From Gammaproteobacteria bacterium (GTDB lineage Bacteria; Pseudomonadota; Gammaproteobacteria; Steroidobacterales; Steroidobacteraceae), in assembly GCA_003137095.1 (NCBI GenBank), contig PLET01000019.1, forward strand, positions 1 through 38,608: a stretch of DNA of 38,608 nucleotides, written 5' to 3'. Below the pieces are notes generated by a model. The model worked only from the letters and a program-made list of their open reading frames with translations. It was not told the DNA's origin and searched no databases. A program made the position numbers and the translations under genes. This document shows, piece by piece, positions 27,659 through 35,999 of this stretch (the first letter of the stretch is position 1; the number at the start of each line of letters is the position of its first letter).

Positions 27659-28711
27659 ATGGACAAATTTCTCTGTATGCAAGCATTCGTACGGGTGGCC
27701 GAAACCAAGAGCTTTGTGGAGGCCGCCCGCCAGCTCAACGTCACCGCCTCGGTCATCACAGGCCGGGTGAAACAGCTGGAAGCGTATGTTCAATCGCCGC
27801 TGTTTCACCGCTCCACGCGGGCCGTGATGCTGGCCGAGGCCGGCAACAATTTTCTCGAGGAGTGTGCGGACATCGTCTCGCGGCTGGATTCGGCCATGGA
27901 ACACATGCGCTCGATGAAAGCCACGCCGACGGGGGTATTGCGGCTGCAGGTGCTGCCCGGTTTCGCACTGGGTCACCTGGGACTGGCGCTCAAGGACTTC
28001 GGCGCCCAGTACCCGCACATCGAACTGGACATCACGGTGAGCGACGTGCCGGTGAATCCGGTCGACAAAGGCTACGATGTGGCCCTGCAGATATTCCGTC
28101 CGAGCGCGGAGTCGCTGATTGAACGCCCGCTGTTTCAAGTCAGGCGGGTGTTCTGCGCATCGCCCGCCTATCTTGCGCAGCACGGCATACCCGCTTCGCC
28201 CTTCGATCTGCTGCGCTTCAACCTCGGCCTGTATTCAGCCTACCCGACCCGTGATCGTTGGACGTTCAAGGGCGCCCATGAGGAGACCTCGCTGCTGTTG
28301 CCCGCCGCGATCCGCACCAATTCGGTCCATCTGTTGCGTGATTTCGCGCTGAGCGGCGGCGGCATCACCTGTTTGCCGACCCTGGTGTGCGGCGAGGATC
28401 TGCAGAGCGGCAAGCTCACCCGCGTGCTCGACGACTACGAAATTCCGCCCCTCGAACTGCTCGCGATCTACCCGGTGACGCACCGGCGCGCGATGAAGGT
28501 GAAATTGTTCGTGGATTTCATCGCCCAGCGCTTTGCCGGCGAGCCGGTTTGGGATCAGGCACTGCGCCAGCACGACGCCACGCCCCAGCACGACGCCACG
28601 CCCCAGCACGACGCCGAGCCGACGCCCGCGGCGGCGCCCTCAAAGCGTCCCGGTACCGCCAAACGCGATGAAGCGGCCCGCGAATATGACACTCACCCAC
28701 AGGCACAGTGA
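27659..28711 (+). CDS. LysR-family transcriptional regulator
   Basis: A 350-residue regulator. The N-terminus is the winged-helix DNA-binding domain (MDKFLCMQAFVRVAETKSFVEAARQLNVTASVITGRVKQLEAYVQSPLFHRSTRAV), then the LysR effector-binding domain (GVLRLQVLPGFALGHLGLALKDFGAQYPHIELDI...). It is about 45 residues longer than usual: the C-terminus adds three QHDAT/EP repeats and an Ala/Pro-rich tail, encoded by 18-bp tandem repeats. The last 72 bases overlap the opposing membrane-protein gene. It probably controls the divergent sigma pair, its own gene, or both; the inducer is unknown. Confidence 0.9.
   Translation: MDKFLCMQAFVRVAETKSFVEAARQLNVTASVITGRVKQLEAYVQSPLFHRSTRAVMLAEAGNNFLEECADIVSRLDSAMEHMRSMKATPTGVLRLQVLPGFALGHLGLALKDFGAQYPHIELDITVSDVPVNPVDKGYDVALQIFRPSAESLIERPLFQVRRVFCASPAYLAQHGIPASPFDLLRFNLGLYSAYPTRDRWTFKGAHEETSLLLPAAIRTNSVHLLRDFALSGGGITCLPTLVCGEDLQSGKLTRVLDDYEIPPLELLAIYPVTHRRAMKVKLFVDFIAQRFAGEPVWDQALRQHDATPQHDATPQHDAEPTPAAAPSKRPGTAKRDEAAREYDTHPQAQ
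28567..28620. repeat. Three 18-bp tandem repeats in the LysR C-terminus
   Basis: CCAGCACGACGCCACGCC occurs at 28567-28584 and 28585-28602 exactly, with a third copy differing at two bases at 28603-28620. It encodes repeated QHDATP. Recent slippage is likely, and the frame is preserved. Confidence 0.85.
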
Positions 28712-29161
28712 AATCAGCGACAGGCTCTTGGCCAACACCGGTGTGCTGTCGCCCGGCCCCCATTCCTCGACATGCGGATACACGCTGATCCAGAACCACA
28801 ACGCATTCAATCCCGCGAGCGCAAGCAGCAGCATCTTGAAGCGAAACGCCGGCACGGCCGCGAAAGAGTAAGGTTCGGCGGCAAAGAATCCGCACCCGGT
28901 GAGGACGTTGATGGCAAATCCGAACAGCGCCCAGGGTATCAGGCGATGCAGCGCCGCCAGGGGCAGGCCCTTGGCGAACCCCAGCACCCGCAGGTCGATG
29001 ACGGCGATCACGCCAACCAGCAGCGTCATGCCGATCAGATGCACTGCCTGGAAGGTCGGAAACATCCAGGTCACATCCCGCATCATCTGGCCGTACGCGG
29101 TGTCATGGACCCACACCAGCCACGGTTCGTGGTGCGCCGTATTGATCGTGGGTGCGGTCAT
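28640..29161 (-). CDS. DUF6644-like membrane protein, copy B
   Basis: A 173-residue protein with four to five hydrophobic helices (FPTFQAVHLIGMTLLVGVIAVIDLRVLGF, LIPWALFGFAINVLTGCGFF, FRFKMLLLALAGLNALWF, LSLISLCLWVSVIFAGRFIAF). It resembles the small proteobacterial membrane proteins annotated as DUF6644; no function is known to me. It is related to the gene just upstream (shared VIDLRxLG, FAINxLTG, FRFK blocks). The ATG at 29161 is five bases after the stop of copy A. The 3' end overlaps the LysR gene on the opposite strand. Confidence 0.75.
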   Translation of the reverse strand: MTAPTINTAHHEPWLVWVHDTAYGQMMRDVTWMFPTFQAVHLIGMTLLVGVIAVIDLRVLGFAKGLPLAALHRLIPWALFGFAINVLTGCGFFAAEPYSFAAVPAFRFKMLLLALAGLNALWFWISVYPHVEEWGPGDSTPVLAKSLSLISLCLWVSVIFAGRFIAFGGTGTL

Positions 29162-29166
29162 GCGCC

Positions 29167-29643
29167 TTACTCGTAAGCGACGTATCGGCCGAGACAGATC
29201 GCCGCCAGCCACATCAGCAGTGAAAGGCTGGCAAAGACCTTGGCGCGGGCGGGAATGACCGCCTCGCGGCGGTCGAACTTGTCGCCCACGCCCAGCACCG
29301 AGGAGCTCAGGAACACCGCCAGGCCCACGCCTGCGAACACGCTGGCCAGCTTGAAGCGGAAGGTGGGGCTCTCGAAGAACTTGACCGCATCCGCAGAGAA
29401 CAGGCACAAGCCAGTGATCAAATTCAGCACGAATCCCAGCCACACCAGGGTCATCAGCTGCCGCAGCGGCAGAATCGGCAATGATCGCGGCACGCCGAGG
29501 ATGCGCAGATCAATCACGAACAGCACGCCGACCACCATGGCGAGACCGATCGAATGCAGCGTCAGGATGATGGGATAACCCCACTCCGATACCCGCATCC
29601 AGTCGGCGAAACCCGTGTTTTGGATGGCCTCGAGGATGCTCAC
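29167..29643 (-). CDS. DUF6644-like membrane protein, copy A
   Basis: A 158-residue membrane protein starting at GTG 29643, ten bases after the MFS stop; an in-frame GTG at 29682 inside the MFS gene is the alternative. It shares the pattern of copy B: ILTLHSIGLAMVVGVLFVIDLRILGV, MTLVWLGFVLNLITGLCLF, FRFKLASVFAGVG, LSLLMWLAAICLGRYVAY. Conserved His in both first helices (LHSIG, VHLIG) could bind haem or metal, which is speculation. The two proteins may form one heteromeric complex. Confidence 0.75.
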   Translation of the reverse strand: MSILEAIQNTGFADWMRVSEWGYPIILTLHSIGLAMVVGVLFVIDLRILGVPRSLPILPLRQLMTLVWLGFVLNLITGLCLFSADAVKFFESPTFRFKLASVFAGVGLAVFLSSSVLGVGDKFDRREAVIPARAKVFASLSLLMWLAAICLGRYVAYE

Positions 29644-29653
29644 TCGAGCATGC

Positions 29654-30889
29654 TCAGGCCGGTTCCCGGCTGCCCACGGCACCGGCGATGTGCTTCGGCG
29701 CCGTCTCCCGCAGGAACAGGCTCACGATCGCCCCCGTGACGAGTCCGGCAAGCGCCATGGTGAGCACGTGCTGAATGCCGTAATGCTGCGCGACGCCGCC
29801 CGCGAGCGCGGGCGCAATGCCGCCGCCGAAGATTTCGCCGGTGCCGATGATGACGCCCGCGGTCGAGGAGATCAGCCCGCGAGGCGCGGCCTCCGTCGCA
29901 ATCGGGCCGGTGATCAATCCCAGAAGTCCGAAACAGAAGAAACACGAGGCGAACAGAAGTCCGAACAGCGCCGCCGGATTGGCACCCAGGCGGGCGAAGG
30001 CATAGAGCAGCGCGGCGCCGAAAGCGAACCCCGCGATCGCCACCAGCTTGCGCCCGAAGATGTCCGATGCGCCCGGCAACACCACCTGACCGAGGAATCC
30101 GCCGAAGCCGATCGCGGAGGTGACGAAGCCCATTTGTTGGACGCTCAATTTCAGGTAATCGACCAGATAGTTCGGCACCATCGCGCTTAGCACGAAGATC
30201 CCGCTCATGGCGCACATCAGCGTGATCATGCCGAGCGCCACATTGCGGTGCTTCAACACCTCGCTCAATTTGGCGCGTTCGACCGAAGCCGATGCACCGG
30301 CGGTGGCCGGATCGCGGATCACCTTCCAGATCAGCGCGCCGATGATCAGCCCGGGCACGGCCACCAGGATGAAAATCCAGCGCCAGTCGATCACCCGCAG
30401 CAGCTGTGTCGCCAGAATCGGCCCAAGGGCGAGTCCGAACAGCGGAAAGGCGCTTTGCTGAACGCCCAGATTGAAGCCGCGCCGTCCGGGCTCGGAAGCC
30501 TCGGCGGTGGCCGCGAAGCTTGTCGGACAAAACGAGCCTTCCATGATGCCCATCAGAGCGCGGATCAGCACCAGGCTCGTCAACCCCTGCGCCATTCCCG
30601 TGAACCCGGACAGCAGCGAGAATCCCACGATCGCCGGTACCAGCACCTTGCGGCGCCCCAGGCGGTCCGACAGACCGCCGGCGAGAATCGCGCAGATGCC
30701 CCAGGCGAGGCCGAGCGCGCCGATCAGGTTGCCGAGATCCTGGTAGTTGAGTCCGAGATCCTTGGCGATCGCCGGGAACATGGGCGCGATGATCCAGCGA
30801 TCCAATCCCACCAGGCCGAAACCCAGCGTCAACAGCGTCACCGTCTTCCACTCGTATCCCGTATCCCACGTCTGGCGCACGGCATTCAT
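29654..30889 (-). CDS. MFS transporter
   Basis: A 411-residue 12-helix permease: LGFGLVGLDRWIIAPMFPAIAKDLGL at the first helix, GGLSDRLGRRKVLVPAIVG as the MFS motif A loop, and ASDIFGRKLVAIAGF as its counterpart in the second half. GGGAGCC lies about eight bases before the ATG. It belongs to the sugar-acid/aromatic-acid-like branches of MFS by general look, but I cannot assign a substrate. It may carry the breakdown product of the periplasmic enzymes across the inner membrane. Confidence 0.87.
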   Translation of the reverse strand: MNAVRQTWDTGYEWKTVTLLTLGFGLVGLDRWIIAPMFPAIAKDLGLNYQDLGNLIGALGLAWGICAILAGGLSDRLGRRKVLVPAIVGFSLLSGFTGMAQGLTSLVLIRALMGIMEGSFCPTSFAATAEASEPGRRGFNLGVQQSAFPLFGLALGPILATQLLRVIDWRWIFILVAVPGLIIGALIWKVIRDPATAGASASVERAKLSEVLKHRNVALGMITLMCAMSGIFVLSAMVPNYLVDYLKLSVQQMGFVTSAIGFGGFLGQVVLPGASDIFGRKLVAIAGFAFGAALLYAFARLGANPAALFGLLFASCFFCFGLLGLITGPIATEAAPRGLISSTAGVIIGTGEIFGGGIAPALAGGVAQHYGIQHVLTMALAGLVTGAIVSLFLRETAPKHIAGAVGSREPA

Positions 30890-30892
30890 CGA

Positions 30893-30964
30893 TCAGGCTC
30901 CCTTGGCCTTGGTTTTGGCTTTGGCTTTGGCTTCGGCTTTGGCTTTGGCGTTGAATTTCATCAT
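30893..30964 (-). CDS. Tiny Ala-Lys repeat ORF (uncertain)
   Basis: Twenty-three codons: after MMKFN the peptide is alternating Ala and Lys with one Glu, one Thr and a Gly-Ala end. Its ATG overlaps the stop of the upstream gene as TGATG, and its stop lies three bases before the MFS ATG, so it fills the gap exactly. The MFS ribosome site is inside it. It may be translated by coupling, or it may simply be a hexanucleotide repeat that happens to be open. Confidence 0.35.
   Translation of the reverse strand: MMKFNAKAKAEAKAKAKTKAKGA
30905..30952. repeat. Hexanucleotide (TTTGGC)n repeat
   Basis: About seven units of TTGGCT/TTTGGC, with single-base variants, lie in the gap between the unknown exported protein and the MFS gene. 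Slippage here would change the spacing, or the length of the Ala-Lys ORF in steps of two codons. Confidence 0.8.
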
Positions 30965-31836
30965 CAGCAACCGCTGGGGTCCCATTTCTTCGCGTCGGGT
31001 TCACGCTTGAACGGCGTGCTGGTCACCCAGGGTTGATCCAGGTACACGGGATCCTCGACGATGCTGGTCACGATCAGGTATTGAATGCCATCGGGCATCT
31101 CGACCAGATCGAAGAATTCCTTGAGAACCGTGCTCGAACTGTAGGGCACGCCGTTCGACTGCAGGTAGGCGGGGCTCAGGTTGCCGGTGATCGCCGCCAG
31201 CGAGCCGCCGTGCGACGGCACGTAGTGCTCTTGCATAGGACCCATACCGCGCGCCTGCCCTTGATGATGCCAGGCGGCCACCGAATAGCCCTCCAGACTG
31301 GGTGCGCCGATGTTGTTCGGCACCGCGAAATTCACCGGCGGCTCGGAAGTGATGTACCCGGTCGGCGGCAGCTCCTCGGAGAAATGCAGCAGCCGGGTCT
31401 TCATGCCGGCGTCGAAATCGATGCGCAGCGTGCGATCGTCGGCCCAGGTGATGTTCAAACGTCCCGGCCTGCGGATGATGCCCGCCGCTCCGTAGGCCTT
31501 GCAGGTCTCGCCGGCCGCGGCATCCTTCGCCGGATCCCAATTGCCGGTCGCCTTCTTGCCGGCGGCATTGACCGGGATACTGCCTATGTCGCCCTTGCGC
31601 GCTACCAGCATCCGATAGATCCAGTCCTCGGTGACGATCGACACCCAGTGGCCCGTCATGTCGATCTGCGCGGCCTCCTTGGGCGTCGCTGGCGCAGCCG
31701 CCTTCGGTGCCGGCTTCGGTGCCGGCGCAGCGGCCGCACCGGCCGCCGCCGCCACGGCCGTGCTCCCGCAGCTGACGATGAAGGCGATCATCATCGCGGT
31801 GAGCGCGAGCGCCCGGGCAGAGGTCGTGCCTTGCAT
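30964..31836 (-). CDS. Exported protein of unknown function, paralogue B
   Basis: A 290-residue protein. The ATG at 31836 (MQGTTSARAL) has GGAG nine bases upstream; a closer ATG at 31845 sits too near that site. The signal ends in FIVSCGS, a possible lipobox, followed by an Ala/Pro/Lys linker (PAPKPAPKAAAPATPK). The body begins MTGHWVSIVTEDWIYRM and contains LKEFFDLVEMPDGIQYLIVTSIVEDPVYLDQPW. The same pattern (LTEFFIRHGQYLTLVSVVDDPVYLTEP) occurs in 33324-34214, so they are distant paralogues. It lies 14 bases after the DUF6152-like gene. Function unknown; lipocalin-like or periplasmic binding is a guess. Confidence 0.7.
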   Translation of the reverse strand: MQGTTSARALALTAMMIAFIVSCGSTAVAAAAGAAAAPAPKPAPKAAAPATPKEAAQIDMTGHWVSIVTEDWIYRMLVARKGDIGSIPVNAAGKKATGNWDPAKDAAAGETCKAYGAAGIIRRPGRLNITWADDRTLRIDFDAGMKTRLLHFSEELPPTGYITSEPPVNFAVPNNIGAPSLEGYSVAAWHHQGQARGMGPMQEHYVPSHGGSLAAITGNLSPAYLQSNGVPYSSSTVLKEFFDLVEMPDGIQYLIVTSIVEDPVYLDQPWVTSTPFKREPDAKKWDPSGC

Positions 31837-31850
31837 CAATATCATCTCCG

Positions 31851-32249
31851 TCAGTCGAATTTGCCTTCCCACGACCAGCCGTCCGACGGCCGCTGGATGG
31901 TGTATAGGCGGATCTTGTGATCGTCCGGGTTGCGGCCCGGCGCACCGGTGACGATCACTTCGTCGCCGGGATGCAGGATGTCGCGGCTCGCCTTGCCGTC
32001 GCGCGCCAGCGCCGCCGCTGCCGCCCATTCCACCGCCCAGCGGTACATCTTGCCGTCATCACCCGGTGCCAGCACCTGGACCACCGAATGCGGGTTTCGG
32101 AACATGAACTCCGTGACCTTGCCCTTGATGGTGATGGTCTTGTCGACGAAATACGTGGATGGGAACGAATGATGTGCGCCGACGGGCAACGCAACCGCGA
32201 GCAGCGCCGCGGCCGACAGGGCCGTCAAAGCACCATGGGGATATCTCAT
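31851..32249 (-). CDS. DUF6152-like exported protein
   Basis: A 132-residue protein with a clear Sec signal (MRYPHGALTALSAAALLAVALPVGAHH) and AGGAG ahead of the ATG. The mature protein starts with HHSFPSTYFVDKTITIKGKVTEFMFRNPHSVVQV and has the compact beta pattern of the DUF6152 family (NPHS, then GDEVIVTGAPGRNPDDHKIRL). Family members are common in environmental proteobacteria next to unknown exported proteins; the OB-like fold may bind a ligand. The double His at the mature N-terminus could bind copper, which is only an idea. Confidence 0.8.
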   Translation of the reverse strand: MRYPHGALTALSAAALLAVALPVGAHHSFPSTYFVDKTITIKGKVTEFMFRNPHSVVQVLAPGDDGKMYRWAVEWAAAAALARDGKASRDILHPGDEVIVTGAPGRNPDDHKIRLYTIQRPSDGWSWEGKFD

Positions 32250-32280
32250 GTCAGTCTCCTGGAAGAACTTAAGCCGCGAT

Positions 32281-33327
32281 TCACTTCGGCTCCTGCGGCG
32301 GCGATTGCAGACTCTTGTAGACCGCCTCGATGAATTTGTCCGTCGTCCATGCGCCGCTGGTGGCGCCGTAGCGTCCGTCGTAGTCGTAGCTCGGCTTGGC
32401 CGCGTTGACCGCGTCCAGCGACATCCCTTTCTTGATCATGTCGGCTATCCGATCCCTGATGATCGTGACCATGTCGCGGTACACCACCACGTCGTACTCA
32501 TCGCACACCCGTCCATGGCCCGGAACCACCAGTGTGCCGTCCTCCTGATTACGCTTCGGAATGGTGATGTCGATGATGCGATTCAGCGCCGCGATGATGC
32601 CGTTGATGCTGCCGCCATGCTCCAGATCGATCACCGGATATCCCTCCGTGCTGAAGACGTCGCCGGTGGCGATCACGTCCGAGCGCCGGAAGAACACGAT
32701 GCTGTCACCGTCCGTGTGGGCGTTCGGCTGATACAGCATTTGTATGGGCTCGTCGTTGAAATACAACTCGATCGAGTCCTGGAAATAGGTGTCGGTCGGC
32801 CACGCCGTGCTCGGCGCCGCCGCCTTCTGTCCGGTCGGCGCGCTCATCGCGTTGAGCACGTTCTCGTGGGCAAAAATGAACGAGAAGTGCTCATCGCTGG
32901 TGTAGCCGCCGCCGAAAGTCACGCCGGCGCGCGAAATCATCTCATTGCCGCCGACGTGGTCCGCATCGGCGCTGGTGTCGAGCACGTAGCGCACCGGCTT
33001 GTCGGTGAGGGTGCGCAGCGCGGCGAGGATCTTGTCGCTGACGGCCGCCGTCGCGGTGTCGACCACGACCACGCCCTGCTCGCCTATCTGCACGACCACA
33101 TTGCTGCCCTCGCCGGCATAGATCAGATAAACGCCATGCTGCACGGGCACGATTTCCGCCTTCGAGCTGGCCGCGGCCGGTGCCGGAGCCGCGCCCTTGG
33201 CGGCGTGTCCCGTGCCGTGGTCCTCGGCAGGGGTCGCGGCAGGCGAGCGCCCGGCTGCGCACGCCAACAGCAGCAGGGCGGCCGCCGCGGCCTGGCTCAC
33301 TGTCGGCGGGTTGGATGGGCGCTTCAT
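32281..33327 (-). CDS. Exported MBL-fold protein with altered zinc motif
   Basis: A 348-residue protein with a Sec signal. The MBL fold is clear (GVYLIYAGEGSNVVVQIGEQGVVVVDTATAA, then DADHVGGNEMI, NAHTDGDSIVFFRRSDVIATGDVF and VVPGHGRVCDEYDV). The usual HxHxDH is S119-x-D121-x-D123-H124, so the first two histidines are lost while Asp123, His124, the later His of NAHTDGD and the His of PGHG remain. The ATG overlaps the stop of the preceding gene in an ATGA. It may bind one metal only, use another metal, or be non-hydrolytic. Confidence 0.83.
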   Translation of the reverse strand: MKRPSNPPTVSQAAAAALLLLACAAGRSPAATPAEDHGTGHAAKGAAPAPAAASSKAEIVPVQHGVYLIYAGEGSNVVVQIGEQGVVVVDTATAAVSDKILAALRTLTDKPVRYVLDTSADADHVGGNEMISRAGVTFGGGYTSDEHFSFIFAHENVLNAMSAPTGQKAAAPSTAWPTDTYFQDSIELYFNDEPIQMLYQPNAHTDGDSIVFFRRSDVIATGDVFSTEGYPVIDLEHGGSINGIIAALNRIIDITIPKRNQEDGTLVVPGHGRVCDEYDVVVYRDMVTIIRDRIADMIKKGMSLDAVNAAKPSYDYDGRYGATSGAWTTDKFIEAVYKSLQSPPQEPK

Positions 33328-34214
33328 GGCGCGGCCGGCGTGGCGGGTTTGGCGTCGGGCTTCGGCTGGGATTTCAGCAGGCGCTCGAGTTCATGGCGGT
33401 ATTCCGGATACATGGTTTTCGCCCCGCCGCGGCCGACTTCTGGCGGCAGCTTGTGGGCCCGCGCGAATTCGCCGATCTGCGGATTCGTCCCGGGCAGCCA
33501 ATGCGCCACATAGCCCTTGGGCCGCACCGTTTCCACCCGATACTCGCACGGATAGGGCGCCATCTGGTACCCGAGATTCAACACCCAGTTCCAGGCGCGG
33601 ATTTCCGGCTCCGTCAGATACACCGGATCATCGACCACCGAGACGAGCGTGAGGTATTGGCCGTGGCGGATGAAAAATTCGGTGAGCGTGCCCCGGTCCG
33701 ATCGCGGCACGCCGTTGCGGCGGATCCAGCCCTCCTTGATGTGATCGGTTTTGACCTCGAGGATGTCGCCGTGCCATTCGCCGGTCGAGTATCCCATCCA
33801 CGTGTGTCTGGCATGGGGCGAGGGGTGCGGCCGGCCATCCATCCAGATGTCACGCGTGGTGACCATCCAGGCATGCGTGACGTGCCAGGCGACGACCTTC
33901 TGCGACTCGACGTCGACCTCGCTCCAGGTGCGCAGGCTCGCCGGCCCGTGCGGCGCATAATCCACCGGGTGCGGTTCGCACTGATGCTCGGGCACGGTCC
34001 ACTTGGCGGCGTCCCAGGTCTCGGCACGTTCACGCGCCGCATCGTTCAGGGGTATGCCGGTGTAATCGGCGATTTCCGGGCCGGTGCCGCGCTCCGCGCG
34101 GTCCACGTGCATCAGCTGGCTCCAGGTGCCGGACAGCTCCACCTGCGCCATGGCGGGGCCGCCGATCAGCAGCAGCAGCGCAATCAGGCCGGTTTTGGAG
34201 AACGATCCGCTCAT
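33324..34214 (-). CDS. Exported protein of unknown function, paralogue A
   Basis: A 296-residue protein starting at ATG 34214 (MSGSFSKTGLIALLLLIGGPAMAQ, a Sec signal). The mature part begins VELSGTWSQLMHVDRAERG and contains HPSPHARHTWMGYSTGEWHGDILEVKTDHIKE and LTEFFIRHGQYLTLVSVVDDPVYLTEPEIRAW. It resembles 30964-31836 in this last block. Its stop overlaps the MBL-fold gene by four bases, so the two are translated together. An N-terminal extension to 34304 is dismissed. Function unknown; many His and Trp residues suggest metal or aromatic-ligand binding. Confidence 0.72.
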   Translation of the reverse strand: MSGSFSKTGLIALLLLIGGPAMAQVELSGTWSQLMHVDRAERGTGPEIADYTGIPLNDAARERAETWDAAKWTVPEHQCEPHPVDYAPHGPASLRTWSEVDVESQKVVAWHVTHAWMVTTRDIWMDGRPHPSPHARHTWMGYSTGEWHGDILEVKTDHIKEGWIRRNGVPRSDRGTLTEFFIRHGQYLTLVSVVDDPVYLTEPEIRAWNWVLNLGYQMAPYPCEYRVETVRPKGYVAHWLPGTNPQIGEFARAHKLPPEVGRGGAKTMYPEYRHELERLLKSQPKPDAKPATPAAP

Positions 34215-34335
34215 CTGCCTATGCCTCGGGTCAAAGAATACGTCGCGTCTTGCGCATCCCAAGCCTCGCGCCGACACCTCTGGATAAACGCGGCAGCGCG
34301 GCAACTGCCGACAATTCCGTCAAGACCGCTCGCCG

Positions 34336-35928
34336 TCAATACCGGTTTGTTTGGACCGGACAACCCGGGAAATAGTTGCCTTTGGCCAGCTCGGATGCGC
34401 AGCGCTCGCGCGCACGTTGCACGCCGCCCTTGATCATCTCGATCAGCTCGTCGTGTTTCATGATCTGCAGGTGCACCGGCGACACCGTGTCCACCTTGAG
34501 TTTGTAATAGTCTACATTGTCCATGTAACTGTCGGCCCAGAACTGGTAGTCGACGGCGGCCGTGCCGATGTCGCCCTCCACCATCACTCTGGATTCGGGC
34601 ACATAGGCGAACACGGCATCCGCCATGTGGATGTTGTTGCGTACCCAGTACAAATCCACCGTCATGGCCGAATCCGCCAGGCGCAGGTGCTCGCGGCTGA
34701 TGGGAATGAATTTCATGGGCCTCCGATGCCGCTCCAGCACATCCGGGAAGTCCGGCGCCGGGTGTTCGGCCATTTCGCGGAAGATACCTTCGTTGCCGGG
34801 CTTGGAGATGATGGTCAGGCCTTCGGCCACCGCCACGCGCAGGCCGGCCGTGTGGTCGAAGTGATGATGCGAGGGAATGTATTCGGTCAGGGGCTTGCCG
34901 GGCACCAGTTTTCGGGCCGCATCGACGTCCGCCTGTGCCAGGGTTGCGCTGCCCCCCAGTTCGAAAATCGTCAGGTGATCGGCAAATTCAAACACCGTCC
35001 CGCCATAGGGATTGAGGCGCCACAGACCCCTGGCGACCGGCGTGACCTTGACATCCACCGGCGCCGGCACCGGCTCGGGCGTGGCGCGCACCGCGTCCGG
35101 CGCGGCCAGATTCGCGATCTGCGAATCGACCACATAGTTGTCGACGAAGATCTTAAGGTACTCGATGCCGCGCCAGTCCTCGACCGTCCGGTAGCCGAGC
35201 GGCAGCAGCAGGCCGGCGTACGGTTCGTATCCCGTGAAATACGTCGTCAAGGTGAGCTGGCCGAGATTCGACTGCGGATTGGCCCATCGCACCCAGGCCG
35301 GCAGCCGGGTTGTGGAGTCGATGCCGAGCGTCAGCTTGTCGCCCTCCTTGAGCATCAGGTCGATGGCCGTATCACCGCCCTCGGGGCGGGCTTTTCCCAC
35401 CTTTGTCGCCGGATCGAGCGCGGCGCGGATCAGCGCCACCGGATTGTTGAGCATCCACAGCCGCCGCATGTGGATGCCGTCGATTTGATGCGAACTCTCG
35501 ATCCAGCGCGGCACGCGCTTGGCAACGCCGTCCGCGCCGATATCGTAGGCGATGTCGCCGTCCAGCACCTGATTCACCGGTGCGTAGTTGTGGCCGAAAG
35601 TCGCCGCGAACGGGAATAGAAAATTCCGGCGCTCGAGCTGCTGATAGCGGTCGTTCTGCAGATCGTAGATGCGCCGCAGGTCGTTTGCAGCCTGGTATTT
35701 TTGCGGCGCATTGCGCGAGCCGGTGATGTTGCCGCCGCCGAACATGTAGGCGTATTGACCATAGCCGATCAGGGTGATGTTCCTGACCGCGCGAATGCGC
35801 TCCACCCCGCCGAGTGCGGCCGCGGCGGCGGCGATCGACTCGCGCCCGGCGGACACGGCCTGCGCCCGCACGTTCAATGAGGCGCAGGCGAGCAGTGCCG
35901 CGAAAATGGCCGCTGATCGCGTTTTCAC
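34336..35928 (-). CDS. Exported MBL-fold hydrolase with large N-terminal domain, paralogue 2
   Basis: A 530-residue protein starting at GTG 35928, eight bases after GGGAGG; a longer frame to 36003 would touch the Dabb gene and lacks signal character. The signal is VKTRSAAIFAALLACASLNVRAQ. The N-terminal domain (GGVERIRAVRNITLIGYGQYAYMFGGGNITG) and the MBL domain (SHHHFDHTAG, NNIHMADAVF, EGDIG, SPVHLQI) match 21803-23440 from end to end. Both end in GCPVxTxRY. The full set of zinc ligands is present. Two such paralogues at the two ends of the locus suggest that they act on related substrates. Confidence 0.85.
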   Translation of the reverse strand: MKTRSAAIFAALLACASLNVRAQAVSAGRESIAAAAAALGGVERIRAVRNITLIGYGQYAYMFGGGNITGSRNAPQKYQAANDLRRIYDLQNDRYQQLERRNFLFPFAATFGHNYAPVNQVLDGDIAYDIGADGVAKRVPRWIESSHQIDGIHMRRLWMLNNPVALIRAALDPATKVGKARPEGGDTAIDLMLKEGDKLTLGIDSTTRLPAWVRWANPQSNLGQLTLTTYFTGYEPYAGLLLPLGYRTVEDWRGIEYLKIFVDNYVVDSQIANLAAPDAVRATPEPVPAPVDVKVTPVARGLWRLNPYGGTVFEFADHLTIFELGGSATLAQADVDAARKLVPGKPLTEYIPSHHHFDHTAGLRVAVAEGLTIISKPGNEGIFREMAEHPAPDFPDVLERHRRPMKFIPISREHLRLADSAMTVDLYWVRNNIHMADAVFAYVPESRVMVEGDIGTAAVDYQFWADSYMDNVDYYKLKVDTVSPVHLQIMKHDELIEMIKGGVQRARERCASELAKGNYFPGCPVQTNRY

Positions 35929-35999
35929 CGGTCCAGCCTCCCGAGATATGCGCGTCACGCGCGCTGCGAACCCAATTCGCGTAATTGTATCATGCATGG

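Noticed and set aside
28567..28620. Possible CRISPR-like array
   Set aside because: The units are contiguous with no spacers and lie inside a coding region; they are a plain tandem repeat.
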